NCBI RefSeq assembly: GCF_002259415.1
Contig: NZ_NPFY01000011.1
Coordinates: 124,001-188,000 of the forward strand
Reading direction: 5' to 3'
Origin: Rhodococcus sp. 14-2470-1b
Lineage (GTDB): Bacteria > Actinomycetota > Actinomycetes > Mycobacteriales > Mycobacteriaceae
Length of the DNA: 64,000 bases
In this document: piece after piece, positions 17,342 to 25,748 of the stretch
Numbering within the stretch: the stretch's first letter is position 1
Layout of the letters: every line of letters begins with the position of its first letter
Program-made: the position numbers and the translations under genes
Notes under the pieces: generated by a model
Database searches by the model: none
What the model was told of the DNA's origin: nothing
Seen by the model: the letters and a program-made list of their open reading frames with translations, nothing else

Positions 17342-18036
17342 CGTCCCTCGATACCAGCTGGCCGGGAATCACTCTCGATTCCCGCCTCGCAGGCGGATCA
17401 CGAACCGAGGCGTGGACCGGTTTCTACGCCGGGTCCCGCGTGGTCGTACGGAAGTCGACACGATCGCCGGAATCTCGCCTCTGGGAATGGACGTTGCTGA
17501 ACCATCTCGTGCAGCAAGGCATCGGCGTCCCGCACCTCGTTCGCACGGCCGACGGCCGGCTCGATCACGACGGTTGGCATGTCTACCCCTTCGTCACCGG
17601 AGAACACCCCGACCAGGATGACCCCCGACAGGCGGCTGCCCTGGCAGCGGTACACGCCGCCACCACCTCATGGCCGCAACGACCTGGGTCTGCATCAAGC
17701 GTGGACCTGCACCTCGGCGATCGAGGCGGCGACATCGACTTCGGTTCGATGCCAACGGAACTGGTGGCGACAATTCGCAATGCGTGGTCGCAGGCGGGGT
17801 CCGGGGTCACCAGTGTCGTCCACGGTGATGCCGGACCCTCCAACGCCATCATCGATGCTCGCGGCCGATGCGTACTGATCGATTGGGACGAAGCGCGTGT
17901 GGACCACACATTCTTCGACCTACCCTCAGGCCCGTTCGAAAAGCGGGCAGCGCTGGCGTGGGAGGTCGCTACGTGCTGGGGTACCGAGCCCGACTACGCT
18001 CGTCGACTTGCCTCCAGGCTTCGGACGCGGGAGTGA
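17338..18036 (+). CDS. Aminoglycoside phosphotransferase-like kinase
   Basis: 232 residues with the APH/choline-kinase pattern: ATP-binding lysine region RVVVRKSTR, Brenner motif VVHGDAGPSN (catalytic Asp in HGD and metal Asn) and the DFG equivalent VLIDWDEA. It is shorter than typical APH enzymes (about 260-300) because the C-terminal lobe is reduced. Its GTG start overlaps the permease stop (GTGA), so it is expressed with the exporter. It may phosphorylate a drug or a small alcohol; the substrate cannot be told from sequence. Confidence 0.78.
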   Translation: MTSLDTSWPGITLDSRLAGGSRTEAWTGFYAGSRVVVRKSTRSPESRLWEWTLLNHLVQQGIGVPHLVRTADGRLDHDGWHVYPFVTGEHPDQDDPRQAAALAAVHAATTSWPQRPGSASSVDLHLGDRGGDIDFGSMPTELVATIRNAWSQAGSGVTSVVHGDAGPSNAIIDARGRCVLIDWDEARVDHTFFDLPSGPFEKRAALAWEVATCWGTEPDYARRLASRLRTRE

Positions 18037-18044
18037 TGTAACAA

Positions 18045-18086
18045 TTGCGTCGATTACAGACGGTTTCCCGGCTGAGATCGACGCAA
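18045..18086. terminator. Bidirectional hairpin between convergent genes
   Basis: A perfect 10-base inverted repeat, TTGCGTCGAT (18045-18054) and ATCGACGCAA (18077-18086), fills the gap between the kinase-like gene and the convergent gene at 18090. The loop is 22 bases. Bidirectional termination is inferred. Confidence 0.55.
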
Positions 18087-18089
18087 CTG

Positions 18090-18818
18090 TCACACAACGC
18101 CCGACCACAGCAGTTCAGGGTCCAGCGCCAGGTACCGCAACTCGTCGAGAGACAACGGAATACCGTCACTGCCCGACGACGACGCCACGACGTTCGTTCC
18201 GTCCGGTGCGTAGACACGCACGATGTTGCTGTAGGACCGCACCCCGTCCCACTGCATCCACGTGTTCTGGGTATCGACAACGGTTCCACCGATCAGGGTC
18301 TCGCGAGCATCGAGCCACCCCGCTCGGCACGGTTCCGGTCCGTCGAACGAGCGGGTGATGTTCACGTGCACCTCACCCTCGACGTCGCCGCGGAGCACCG
18401 TCGCCTCCGCCGATGTACCCGCGTCGTACTCGTCCGTCACCCCCGGCACGGGCTGGAACACGAACTGTTTGCCGTAGAACGGCCCGCGCGAACCGGACAC
18501 GATCACCACGTCGTCGGGTACCGCCTCCTGAGCAGCACGTGACATGGCATTGGCCTTCTCCGACGTCAACCACGGGTAGTCCGGGTGGTCGTAACCCAAC
18601 GGTCCCGAGAAGCCGATGCCATACGACACCCCTTCTTCAGGCGGTTCGACCGAGTCGCACCCCGGAATGTCGACGGGATACTCCACCGGCTCGGCAACGT
18701 AACCGGATGCGGGGTCCACTGGATCGTTCGTCACCCAGCCCGCCACAATCCCCACCACCACTATGGCCACGATCACGGCAGCATCGGACAACCCGAATTT
18801 GTTCTTCATCGACTTCAT
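18090..18818 (-). CDS. Membrane-anchored extracytoplasmic protein of unknown function
   Basis: 242 residues: a short basic start (MKSMKNKFGL), one hydrophobic helix (AAVIVAIVVVGIVAGWV), then a soluble outer domain. The outer part has two cysteines (PGCDSVEP and EPCRAGW) that could pair, and motifs GFSGPLGYDHPDYPWL and ITRSFDGPEPCRAGW. No family is recognised. GGGGA precedes the ATG. It stands alone, between the exporter operon and the polysaccharide locus, with its own upstream gap of 104 bases. Confidence 0.7.
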   Translation of the reverse strand: MKSMKNKFGLSDAAVIVAIVVVGIVAGWVTNDPVDPASGYVAEPVEYPVDIPGCDSVEPPEEGVSYGIGFSGPLGYDHPDYPWLTSEKANAMSRAAQEAVPDDVVIVSGSRGPFYGKQFVFQPVPGVTDEYDAGTSAEATVLRGDVEGEVHVNITRSFDGPEPCRAGWLDARETLIGGTVVDTQNTWMQWDGVRSYSNIVRVYAPDGTNVVASSSGSDGIPLSLDELRYLALDPELLWSGVV

Positions 18819-18922
18819 CGTCGGTCCCCGCTGGCCTCTCGTTACTGGCCGGGAATAATCGCTCGAAAGTTACATTTTCTCCGACCAAACAGCTTCGATG
18901 GTCCATTCGAGCGACACCGGGT

Positions 18923-19741
18923 TCAGATGGAGCTGAATGCCGCCCACATGCGTGAGCCCAGGTCACGCTGCCCCGCGGCGTTGTAGTGGATTTTCTCGGT
19001 TTCGCTGTTGTAGAGGCCCTCCGGGCCGGGGACGAAGGCGACGCGGGGCCGACGGTGGGGGGTGTCTCGGTGCACGGCATCGATGACGGGATAGTCCTGG
19101 TGTCCCGACGCTATTTCGTCGGGAACCATTTGGCCGATGACGAAGGGTATGTCGCCGAATTCCTCTCGGACGGTGTCGATCACGCTGTCCAGTTTCTGTG
19201 CGTACACGGGCCCGGGTGTCAGCGGCACGTCGGATTCGCCTTGGTGCCACAGCACTGCGGCCAGTTCGTTGCCGGGGTGCAGGGCGAGGGCGGATCGGAT
19301 GCGCTCCATGCCGTTCCAGAACAGGTTGAGTCGGGCGGCGCGGTCGGCGGGGTCCCAGGTCACTCCGTTGACGCGCGCGAATGCCGAGTCGCCCCGTGCG
19401 TACGGGACCAACAGCACGGGCCGGCCCGTCGAGTCCGCGAGTTCCCTGGCGAAGACGGGTGCGAATCCGACTGCTTTGGAGGGCACTTCGTGGAACAGGG
19501 GGTCACATCCTGCGACGATGGTGTTCTTCGACTTCCCCGACGCAGCCCACTGGTGGACTCTCGGATGCGGCGCGTCGAGTCCGCTCATGTCCAATCCCAC
19601 CCCGGCGCCATGCGCGTTGGACTGCCCCAGGACGGCGACGACCAGGTACGGCTCGTCGAACACCGTGACGGGCAGACCGGTTCCCAGTCGCCGCTTGATC
19701 ACGTCTTTGGCACGCACTTCGAGGTTCTTCAGACGTCCCAC
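18923..19741 (-). CDS. SGNH-type carbohydrate esterase (sialate O-acetylesterase-like)
   Basis: 272 residues starting at GTG 19741, behind GAAGGTGGAG and 10 bases after the lipase stop; a longer frame overlaps that lipase and was rejected. Visible catalytic elements are GQSNAHG (Ser41), WHQGESD in the middle and KIHYNAAGQ near the end (His). This block set is that of DUF303/sialate O-acetylesterase-like enzymes, which remove acetyl groups from sugars. No signal peptide is visible, so it may be cytoplasmic or exported otherwise. It is the last gene of the minus-arm polysaccharide operon. Confidence 0.82.
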   Translation of the reverse strand: MGRLKNLEVRAKDVIKRRLGTGLPVTVFDEPYLVVAVLGQSNAHGAGVGLDMSGLDAPHPRVHQWAASGKSKNTIVAGCDPLFHEVPSKAVGFAPVFARELADSTGRPVLLVPYARGDSAFARVNGVTWDPADRAARLNLFWNGMERIRSALALHPGNELAAVLWHQGESDVPLTPGPVYAQKLDSVIDTVREEFGDIPFVIGQMVPDEIASGHQDYPVIDAVHRDTPHRRPRVAFVPGPEGLYNSETEKIHYNAAGQRDLGSRMWAAFSSI

Positions 19742-19751
19742 GGCTCCACCT

Positions 19752-20975
19752 TCAGTTGCAGTCGTCGACGGCGGGAGTGCCGGCGAACCGTTCACCTATC
19801 CAGTCGTTCACTGCGCCGCCGTCGACGTCGCCGTGTCCTTTGCCTGGTTGACGGTCGATGGTGATCACGTCCCCCAGGGAACATGCCTTGGCGAGCGCCG
19901 CATCCGTCCATTCGGCGTCGATGTAGGTGTCCGCGTCTCCGTACACCACCAGCATGGGCGCCGACGCCTTCTGCTGCGGCACAGCCATCTGTTCGAGGTA
20001 GTACCGCAACAAGGATTCCGCGTCAGGCGTCTTCGGCGCGAAGTCACGAGCACCGATCCGTTCCGCCGCGTCCGCACGTGCCGACGCCTGCGCCGGGGTG
20101 CAGCCGCTCAACGCAGCCCAGTCCTCGGCCGCCGATCCGCTACGGTACTGATCACGATCGAAGCCGGGGAACCTCCTGGCCAGAGATTCGATCACCCACT
20201 GCATCAACGGCGCTTGGTCGTCGGTCAGAGTGCCCTGTATCGCCTTGTCCACCAGGCCCACCATGTTCGCAGCCGGCGCCAGGCTGACCGATCCCAACAG
20301 TTCGAGTTCCGGTGCGTATCCGGATTGTTCGTTCGCTGCCCACGCTGCACCGCCGCCCTGGGATCCGCCGAACGCGACCCACCGGTTGGACACGTCGGGG
20401 AACGTATGCCGCAGTGCCCGAACGGCATCGATCATGTTGTAACCGGCAGTCGGGTTGTCCAGATAGTGGTGGACACCCTCATGGCCGAGACCTTGATAGT
20501 CGGTGATGGCCACGGCGAACCCCGCCGAGGTGAATCCAGCTGCCAATGCGGCACTTCCGAGCAGATCCCGTGACAGCGACGGCCCGCACGCATTCTCGAT
20601 TCCCGTGGTGCCGTGACCGAACGAGATGACGGGCCAACCGCCCTCGGGTGCATCTCCGTCGGGCACGAATACGCTCGCCGAGACCTCGGTGGCGCCGCCG
20701 TCACCGGATTGGATGGACCGATACACCACGCGGGCTGCCTCGGAACCACGCTGCACCGCCGACGGAAGATTGGGCATGGTCTCCGCACTGATCACCGACC
20801 CGGCTCCGGTACCGGGGTCGGCAACAGCGATCGGCTCTGCGGGCCGAAGCTTCTGCGATTCCGCGAAGATCGCGGGCATGCTCGTCACCAGCGGTACCGC
20901 CGACGAACAACCCGTCAGCAGGACGATCCCGAGTACCCCCGCTGTCCACGCCGCGTGAAAACGTGCAAGCCTCAT
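19752..20975 (-). CDS. Secretory lipase-family lipoprotein (copy 1)
   Basis: 407 residues with a lipoprotein signal (LLTGC, Cys23). The alpha/beta-hydrolase triad can be placed: Ser205 in FGGSQGGGAAWA, Asp in VVYGDADTYID, His in GKGHGDVDGG. FGHGTTGIENACG is the oxyanion region. This is the secretory lipase family (Candida LIP/CalA type), whose members hydrolyse and transfer fatty acyl groups. Its ATG overlaps the glycosidase stop (ATGA). It is one of three paralogues in this operon. Proposed role: adding or trimming fatty acyl esters on the exported polysaccharide (inference). Confidence 0.86.
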   Translation of the reverse strand: MRLARFHAAWTAGVLGIVLLTGCSSAVPLVTSMPAIFAESQKLRPAEPIAVADPGTGAGSVISAETMPNLPSAVQRGSEAARVVYRSIQSGDGGATEVSASVFVPDGDAPEGGWPVISFGHGTTGIENACGPSLSRDLLGSAALAAGFTSAGFAVAITDYQGLGHEGVHHYLDNPTAGYNMIDAVRALRHTFPDVSNRWVAFGGSQGGGAAWAANEQSGYAPELELLGSVSLAPAANMVGLVDKAIQGTLTDDQAPLMQWVIESLARRFPGFDRDQYRSGSAAEDWAALSGCTPAQASARADAAERIGARDFAPKTPDAESLLRYYLEQMAVPQQKASAPMLVVYGDADTYIDAEWTDAALAKACSLGDVITIDRQPGKGHGDVDGGAVNDWIGERFAGTPAVDDCN

Positions 20976-22531
20976 CGCGACTCCACCGTCGCACCGGATT
21001 CGGGAGACCAACGGATGGTGCCGAATTCGAAATCCGACACGAGCATGTCGCCGTCCTGGTACTCATCGCTCACCGGGAAACCGAACTCGGGAGTCCACGC
21101 TTCCAGAATCGCTCCGCGTACGACGAACGTTCCGGCTCGGTCGCTGTGGAACACTCGTGCCCCACCGTCGACGTCCAGTTGCTGCATCCCTTGCACGTAC
21201 GGGCCCGCAGGAAGATACCCGGATGCGAGTACCGCAGTGGACACGGCCGACGGCGATGCCACGTAACCCTGTTCGGTGCCGAAGAGAACGCCACCGGCGA
21301 ACTGCTGCGCGAGGTACTTTCGTCCGATGCCGTCGTGTGCCGGATACACCGGCGTCAGTGCTTCACCGAGGTAGTCGAACTCCTTCGACACTTCAAGCAT
21401 CGCCAGATGTTCCGGGTCCGAGCTGAACCCCACCTCGATGGCTGCCACCAACGCCTCGTACGCAGGCTTCGCAGTGAAATCACGGTGCAGCACACCGAAA
21501 TTGTCCTCGGGATTTGTCGATCCCGCCAGCCGATCACGAATTTCGTGCACGTACATCGGTCCGGCGAACGGCAACTGACTCCACTCGTGCACGAACGCCG
21601 TCATCAACTCACCCTGGCGAGCTTCGTCGATTCCGGCACCCTCGTCGGTCGGCGAGCCGAATTCCGTTGCCCACAGCTCCTTGTCGTCGTCGCCCCGCGC
21701 GATCATCTCCCGCCGCATGTCCGCGATCATGTGCAGAGCGCCGTCCGGAAACTGCTCGGTCCCGACGAGCGTCCCCGGGTACGAGTACGGATGCACCGAC
21801 AGGGCGTCGAAATACCCATGGGCCCCTGCGCCGTACATGCGCCTGAGAAACGTGAGACCGTTCATGGTGTTGTGGTTGTCGCCCACGGCACCGATCGCAC
21901 CCCCGATCACCAACGCATCGGGATCGGCGGCACGAATAGCGCCGAACGCCTCACGAAGCATCTCCGCGTACAGCTCCGGATCGGCCCACGGAGCGAAGAA
22001 CACCGATCCGTTCGGCTCGTTCCAGATCTCGTACGCCGTGACCCGGCCAGCGAAGTGCGCTGCAACACTGCCTGCGTATCGGCCGTATTCCTCCGCCGAC
22101 GCCGGCTTGCTCGTCAACCCGAGGGCCGGGTCCGCCGCGGCCCAGTCCGGTGAGTAATCGAGAATGGCCAGGACGTCGATACCCCGGTCGAGTGCAGCGT
22201 TCACCACCCGATCCGTCGGCTCCCAGACTTCGAGTCCCCGTTCGGGTTCCAGGAGTGGCCACGCCACATCGAGCCGTAGGCGCGTCGAACCGGAGGCCGC
22301 AACGGCGTCCAGACTACGAGCGAGGTCCTCGTCGCTCGCCCACAGCAGTGGCGCACCTCCGGTGAAACCAATGGGACGCAGCGGAAGTGGATCGAGGGAC
22401 GCAGGATCCGGGCCCTGCACGAAACCGCCGACGAGGGAGATGTCCACCGGCCGCGACCCTGCCACGTCCGGTGCACCGCAGCCGGTGAGCAGTAGCACCG
22501 CAGCGGACAGCGCCGCCCACGATCTCGGCAC
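20972..22531 (-). CDS. Lipoprotein glycosidase, clan GH-A (GH39/GH5-like), with LGFP-like tail (paralogue 1)
   Basis: 519 residues, lipobox LLTGC (Cys18). A TIM-barrel glycosidase with acid/base Glu172 in AYEIWNEPNG and nucleophile Glu290 in ELWATEFGSPT. The C-terminal 130 residues resemble LGFP repeats (GAILEAWTPEFGFPVSDE, then FEFGTIRWSPESGA), which tether proteins to the mycolate wall. GTG start at 22531 shares a base with the acyltransferase stop (TAGTG). Two paralogues lie at 30094 and 39397. It probably cuts the polymer made by this locus, for release or length control. Confidence 0.84.
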   Translation of the reverse strand: MPRSWAALSAAVLLLTGCGAPDVAGSRPVDISLVGGFVQGPDPASLDPLPLRPIGFTGGAPLLWASDEDLARSLDAVAASGSTRLRLDVAWPLLEPERGLEVWEPTDRVVNAALDRGIDVLAILDYSPDWAAADPALGLTSKPASAEEYGRYAGSVAAHFAGRVTAYEIWNEPNGSVFFAPWADPELYAEMLREAFGAIRAADPDALVIGGAIGAVGDNHNTMNGLTFLRRMYGAGAHGYFDALSVHPYSYPGTLVGTEQFPDGALHMIADMRREMIARGDDDKELWATEFGSPTDEGAGIDEARQGELMTAFVHEWSQLPFAGPMYVHEIRDRLAGSTNPEDNFGVLHRDFTAKPAYEALVAAIEVGFSSDPEHLAMLEVSKEFDYLGEALTPVYPAHDGIGRKYLAQQFAGGVLFGTEQGYVASPSAVSTAVLASGYLPAGPYVQGMQQLDVDGGARVFHSDRAGTFVVRGAILEAWTPEFGFPVSDEYQDGDMLVSDFEFGTIRWSPESGATVESR

Positions 22532-23826
22532 TACTTACCGGACTTGTACTTACGCGCCAACATCAACGCAGGCTTCTCGACGAGCCGGTACGTGATGGTG
22601 CCGAACAGGACGCTCACCGCCGTCACGACGACGAAGTTCCACAGCATCCCCACCGGACTGTCCCCGGCCATCCAGCCGAAGCGTCCCACCATGATCAGGA
22701 CCGGAAAGTGCCACAGATAGACACTCAGCGAAATGGTGCCGACGTATTCGAGCGGCTTCCAGTCCGCACGTTCGGCGAGCTTCGACCTCTCGCCTCGCGC
22801 AAGGGGAGCGATGATGAACAGGATCAACAGTGCGGATCCGAGCGAGACGAACGTGGTCTGCCAGCGCGAGTTGTCGTCGATGAGCTTCAGCGAGATGGCC
22901 GCAACGGGCAGCATCGCCAGGCCCGTCCACCACCGCATGTTCTTCGCGGTCCAGCCTTTCAACACCCCGGTGTCGACGGCGACGAAAATGACAGCAGCTG
23001 CCATGCCGAAGGTGAAGTTGTCCGCAAGGGAGAAGAAGCTACGGCTGAGGACTGCAACCTCGTTCGGTCCCCAGTCCAACAGCAGAGGATCGGTGATTCC
23101 CGACGGCTCGACCCGGCTCGCGGTGTAGAGCTTGCCCGCGACTCCGATAGCGAACATCACCACGACGGGGATCAGCACGAGTACGGAGGCACTGATGCTG
23201 GTCCGGCGTGCGAGATAGAACGCGATGCCGGTCAACAGCGGCAATGCGATGTAGAACATCAGCTCCAGCGTCAGCGACCACGATGGATTGATACCGGTCT
23301 GCAGCATCGACGGCACATAGGAGTGAACCAACGTGAGGTTGCCGAGCAACGTCACCGGGTCCGTGATCATGCCGAGCCCGGCATCGGTGAAGTGTTCCTC
23401 GGCCACCGCCGCGTTCTCGGTGAACACCGCCCGCATCACGAAGTTCGCGAACAGGAAGATCACGATGTACGCCGGAAACACCCGCAGAATGCGGTGTACT
23501 GCATAGCTTTTGTTGTCCGGCATGGGTTTACCGGCGAAGAGCCGTCGGACCATCGGCAGAAAGATGAGGAAGCCGGACAGCGCGAAGAAGAAGATCAGAC
23601 CTTGCCCGAGCAGGCCGAGTTTGTAGTTGGCCACCGTCACGGGGCTGTTGTGACCTCCCACGTGCACGGCGAGGACGCACAGGCAGGCGAAGCCCCGCGG
23701 GCCGTCCAAACCGAGGATCCTGGCCGGTCTCTTCGTTCCGGACGTCGAACTCGGTGCAGTCGAACTCGGTGCAGTCGAACTCGGTGCCGTCGCTGCGGCA
23801 GCGGTGCTGTCCGGGGTTGCTGTCAT
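22531..23826 (-). CDS. Acyltransferase-3 family membrane protein
   Basis: 431 residues with about ten to eleven membrane helices. The family core is visible: RGFACLCVLAVHVGGH with the conserved His, GQGLIFFFALSGFLIFLPM, and NPSWSLTLELMFYIALPLL. Members move acyl (often acetyl or succinyl) groups onto extracytoplasmic sugars. The first 33 residues are a low-complexity Ala/Ser/Thr/Pro tail encoded by 15-base repeats. The gene lies 15 bases after lipase copy 2 and leads into the glycosidase. It probably O-acylates the polysaccharide. Confidence 0.88.
   Translation of the reverse strand: MTATPDSTAAAATAPSSTAPSSTAPSSTSGTKRPARILGLDGPRGFACLCVLAVHVGGHNSPVTVANYKLGLLGQGLIFFFALSGFLIFLPMVRRLFAGKPMPDNKSYAVHRILRVFPAYIVIFLFANFVMRAVFTENAAVAEEHFTDAGLGMITDPVTLLGNLTLVHSYVPSMLQTGINPSWSLTLELMFYIALPLLTGIAFYLARRTSISASVLVLIPVVVMFAIGVAGKLYTASRVEPSGITDPLLLDWGPNEVAVLSRSFFSLADNFTFGMAAAVIFVAVDTGVLKGWTAKNMRWWTGLAMLPVAAISLKLIDDNSRWQTTFVSLGSALLILFIIAPLARGERSKLAERADWKPLEYVGTISLSVYLWHFPVLIMVGRFGWMAGDSPVGMLWNFVVVTAVSVLFGTITYRLVEKPALMLARKYKSGK
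23744..23788. repeat. 15-base tandem repeat, three copies
   Basis: GTCGAACTCGGTGCA is present at 23744, 23759 and 23774 (last copy differs in one base). On the minus strand it encodes the APSST repeats in the N-terminal tail of the acyltransferase. The unit is a multiple of three, so copy number can change without breaking the frame. Confidence 0.85.
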
Positions 23827-23841
23827 GGTTGGGCCTTCACA

Positions 23842-25053
23842 TCAGGGTGCGGCGGGCGGAGGGCAGTAGCTGACGGCAGGTTGCCCCGCGAATCTGTCGT
23901 TCAGCCACGGAAACGCAGCAGCACCGTCGATGTCTGCGTGGCCGGCCTCCGGCTGGAGTACCGACTGGATGGAGTCACCGCTCGCGCAGCCGGCTGCGAC
24001 AGCGCCGTCCGTCCACGCCTGCGATACGAGTGTGTCCTTGCCACCGTAGAGCACCAGCATCGGTGCGGCAGCGCGTGTCTGCGGAAGACTCATCTCCCGT
24101 AGGTAGCCTTCCAGTGCGCGTTCGGCTTCCGGGGTCGACGGCTCGAGATCCTCGTCGTCGATCTGCGCGGCCAGCTCCGTGCGGTCGGCCGCCAGGGGTC
24201 CGCCACAGGCGGACAGTTCGTCCCATCGTTCCTCGACGATGCCACGCCGGTAGTCGGCCAGGTCGATCTCGGGATGGGACTGCGCGAGCCCGACGAGCAC
24301 CCATTGCAGCAGCGGCTTCTGATCGGCGGTCAGCGTTCCCGCCGCCGCCGCGCGGGCGAGACCCGAGATGTCGGCGGCAGGAACGAGACTCACCGATCCG
24401 ACCATGTCGAGTCCCGAACCGTACGTGTTCGCGAGTTCGTTCGCTGCCCAGGCCGCCTGGCCACCCTGCGAACCCCCGAACGAGGCCCATCGATCGGACG
24501 TGTCCGGCACCAACTTCTGTGCAGCACGCACCGAGTCGATCAGGTTGTTGCCTGCTGTCCGCGCATCGAGGTACGGGTGGTAGTTCCCTTCGATCCCCAG
24601 GCCCTGGTAGTCCGATACCGCAACCACGTACCCGGACCTCACCAGCGCCGTGACGATGGGGGAGCTGCCCAACAGTTCGGGATCGGTCGACGGCCCGCAG
24701 TCCGGCAACACTCCCGTGGTTCCGTGTCCGTAGGCGATGATCGGCCATCCGCCGTCCGGCGCGGAGCCCTGCGGTGCGAAGACGGTCCCGGACACCTCCG
24801 TCGGGGATCCGTCGACGCCGGACGTCGAGGTGTAGACGACCCTGGCTGCCAGCGAGGAGATCGCGCTGACTCGCCTGTCGATGGTGAGCAGTTCCTCTGC
24901 ACTCTTCAGACTGCCAGGACCTGCGTCGGTGAAGTCCGCCTCGATCGTTCCCCCGAAGGCCACCGAATTCGCTTCCGGCGACGTGTCCTGACCCCCGCAC
25001 CCGGAGGCCAAGAGAATCGACACCACTGCAACAGTCCCCACTGTCTTCCTCAT
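23842..25053 (-). CDS. Secretory lipase-family lipoprotein (copy 2)
   Basis: 403 residues; lipoprotein signal ending LASGC (Cys19). The nucleophile lies in FGGSQGGQAAWA, the acid in VLYGGKDTLVS and the histidine in EAGHADIDGA; the oxyanion region is YGHGTTGVLPDCG. It aligns along its whole length with copies 1 and 3, including DYQGLGIEGNYHPYLD. The ATG overlaps the stop of the Wzz-like gene by four bases, so its synthesis is coupled to that of a chain-length regulator. Probable extracytoplasmic lipase or acyltransferase acting on the polymer. Confidence 0.86.
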   Translation of the reverse strand: MRKTVGTVAVVSILLASGCGGQDTSPEANSVAFGGTIEADFTDAGPGSLKSAEELLTIDRRVSAISSLAARVVYTSTSGVDGSPTEVSGTVFAPQGSAPDGGWPIIAYGHGTTGVLPDCGPSTDPELLGSSPIVTALVRSGYVVAVSDYQGLGIEGNYHPYLDARTAGNNLIDSVRAAQKLVPDTSDRWASFGGSQGGQAAWAANELANTYGSGLDMVGSVSLVPAADISGLARAAAAGTLTADQKPLLQWVLVGLAQSHPEIDLADYRRGIVEERWDELSACGGPLAADRTELAAQIDDEDLEPSTPEAERALEGYLREMSLPQTRAAAPMLVLYGGKDTLVSQAWTDGAVAAGCASGDSIQSVLQPEAGHADIDGAAAFPWLNDRFAGQPAVSYCPPPAAP

Positions 25054-25748
25054 CGACTAGCTCCCCCTGTGTAATCGAGCTTTTCGGCCACACGTTCCTC
25101 GGCTAGAAGGTCGGTGACCTGTCGCCGCGAGGTGATCGAATCGCGTCGCACCCCCGCCCCGACGACCAGCACTGCGGCAACAGTAGCGCCCATAGCCCCA
25201 CCGAGCATCAGAGCAGACATCAACGTCGACGGCGGCGACGGCACGCCCGCGGCGTCGATGAGCGTCACCTCGGACACGGGCCCGTTCGCTCCGAGGTCGA
25301 TCTCCTCGGCGAGCTGGATCAAGTTCAGCGCAACGGAATTGGCCACGTCACGCGCACGCGTCGGATCGTCCTGCGTTGCACTGATGTCGATCAATGCGGA
25401 CCCGGGGGTCGACACGACGAGCAGATCGGCTTTCAAGTCGTCGGGAGAGACCGGCAGACCCACGTCGACGATGGTGCGCCTCAGGACTTGCTCGGACGTG
25501 GCCAGCCCCACGTAGCTCTCCACCCGTACCAGCGAACTGCGGTTTCCCTCCATCGCCGCACGAGGTGACGACGGACCGGGCGCAGTCAGGAACACGCGCG
25601 ACGTCGCCGTGTACTTCTCTGCGACAAAGGAATCAGCGATCCACGCGGCAGCGACCGAGAGTACGGTGGCCGCGAGAATCAAGGCCCACCCGCGGACCAG
25701 CATCCTGCCGTAGTCGCGCAACGTGGGAACACCGACAGGAGTGATCAT
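25050..25748 (-). CDS. Wzz/YveK-like chain-length determinant
   Basis: 232 residues: N-terminal membrane helix (WALILAATVLSVAAAW), an outer domain of about 130 residues with TATSRVFLTAP and SYVGLATSEQVL, a Pro-rich segment AAGVPSPPSTLMSA and a second helix, followed by a short basic tail. It has no kinase domain. Such co-polymerases set polysaccharide chain length together with Wzy and a Wzc/CpsD-type partner. It overlaps lipase copy 3 upstream and lipase copy 2 downstream, both as ATGA. Confidence 0.85.
   Translation of the reverse strand: MITPVGVPTLRDYGRMLVRGWALILAATVLSVAAAWIADSFVAEKYTATSRVFLTAPGPSSPRAAMEGNRSSLVRVESYVGLATSEQVLRRTIVDVGLPVSPDDLKADLLVVSTPGSALIDISATQDDPTRARDVANSVALNLIQLAEEIDLGANGPVSEVTLIDAAGVPSPPSTLMSALMLGGAMGATVAAVLVVGAGVRRDSITSRRQVTDLLAEERVAEKLDYTGGASR

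Noticed and set aside
22708..24102. 464-codon plus-strand frame across the acyltransferase and lipase 2
   Set aside because: Composition is His/Arg/Gln-rich nonsense opposite two well-supported genes.
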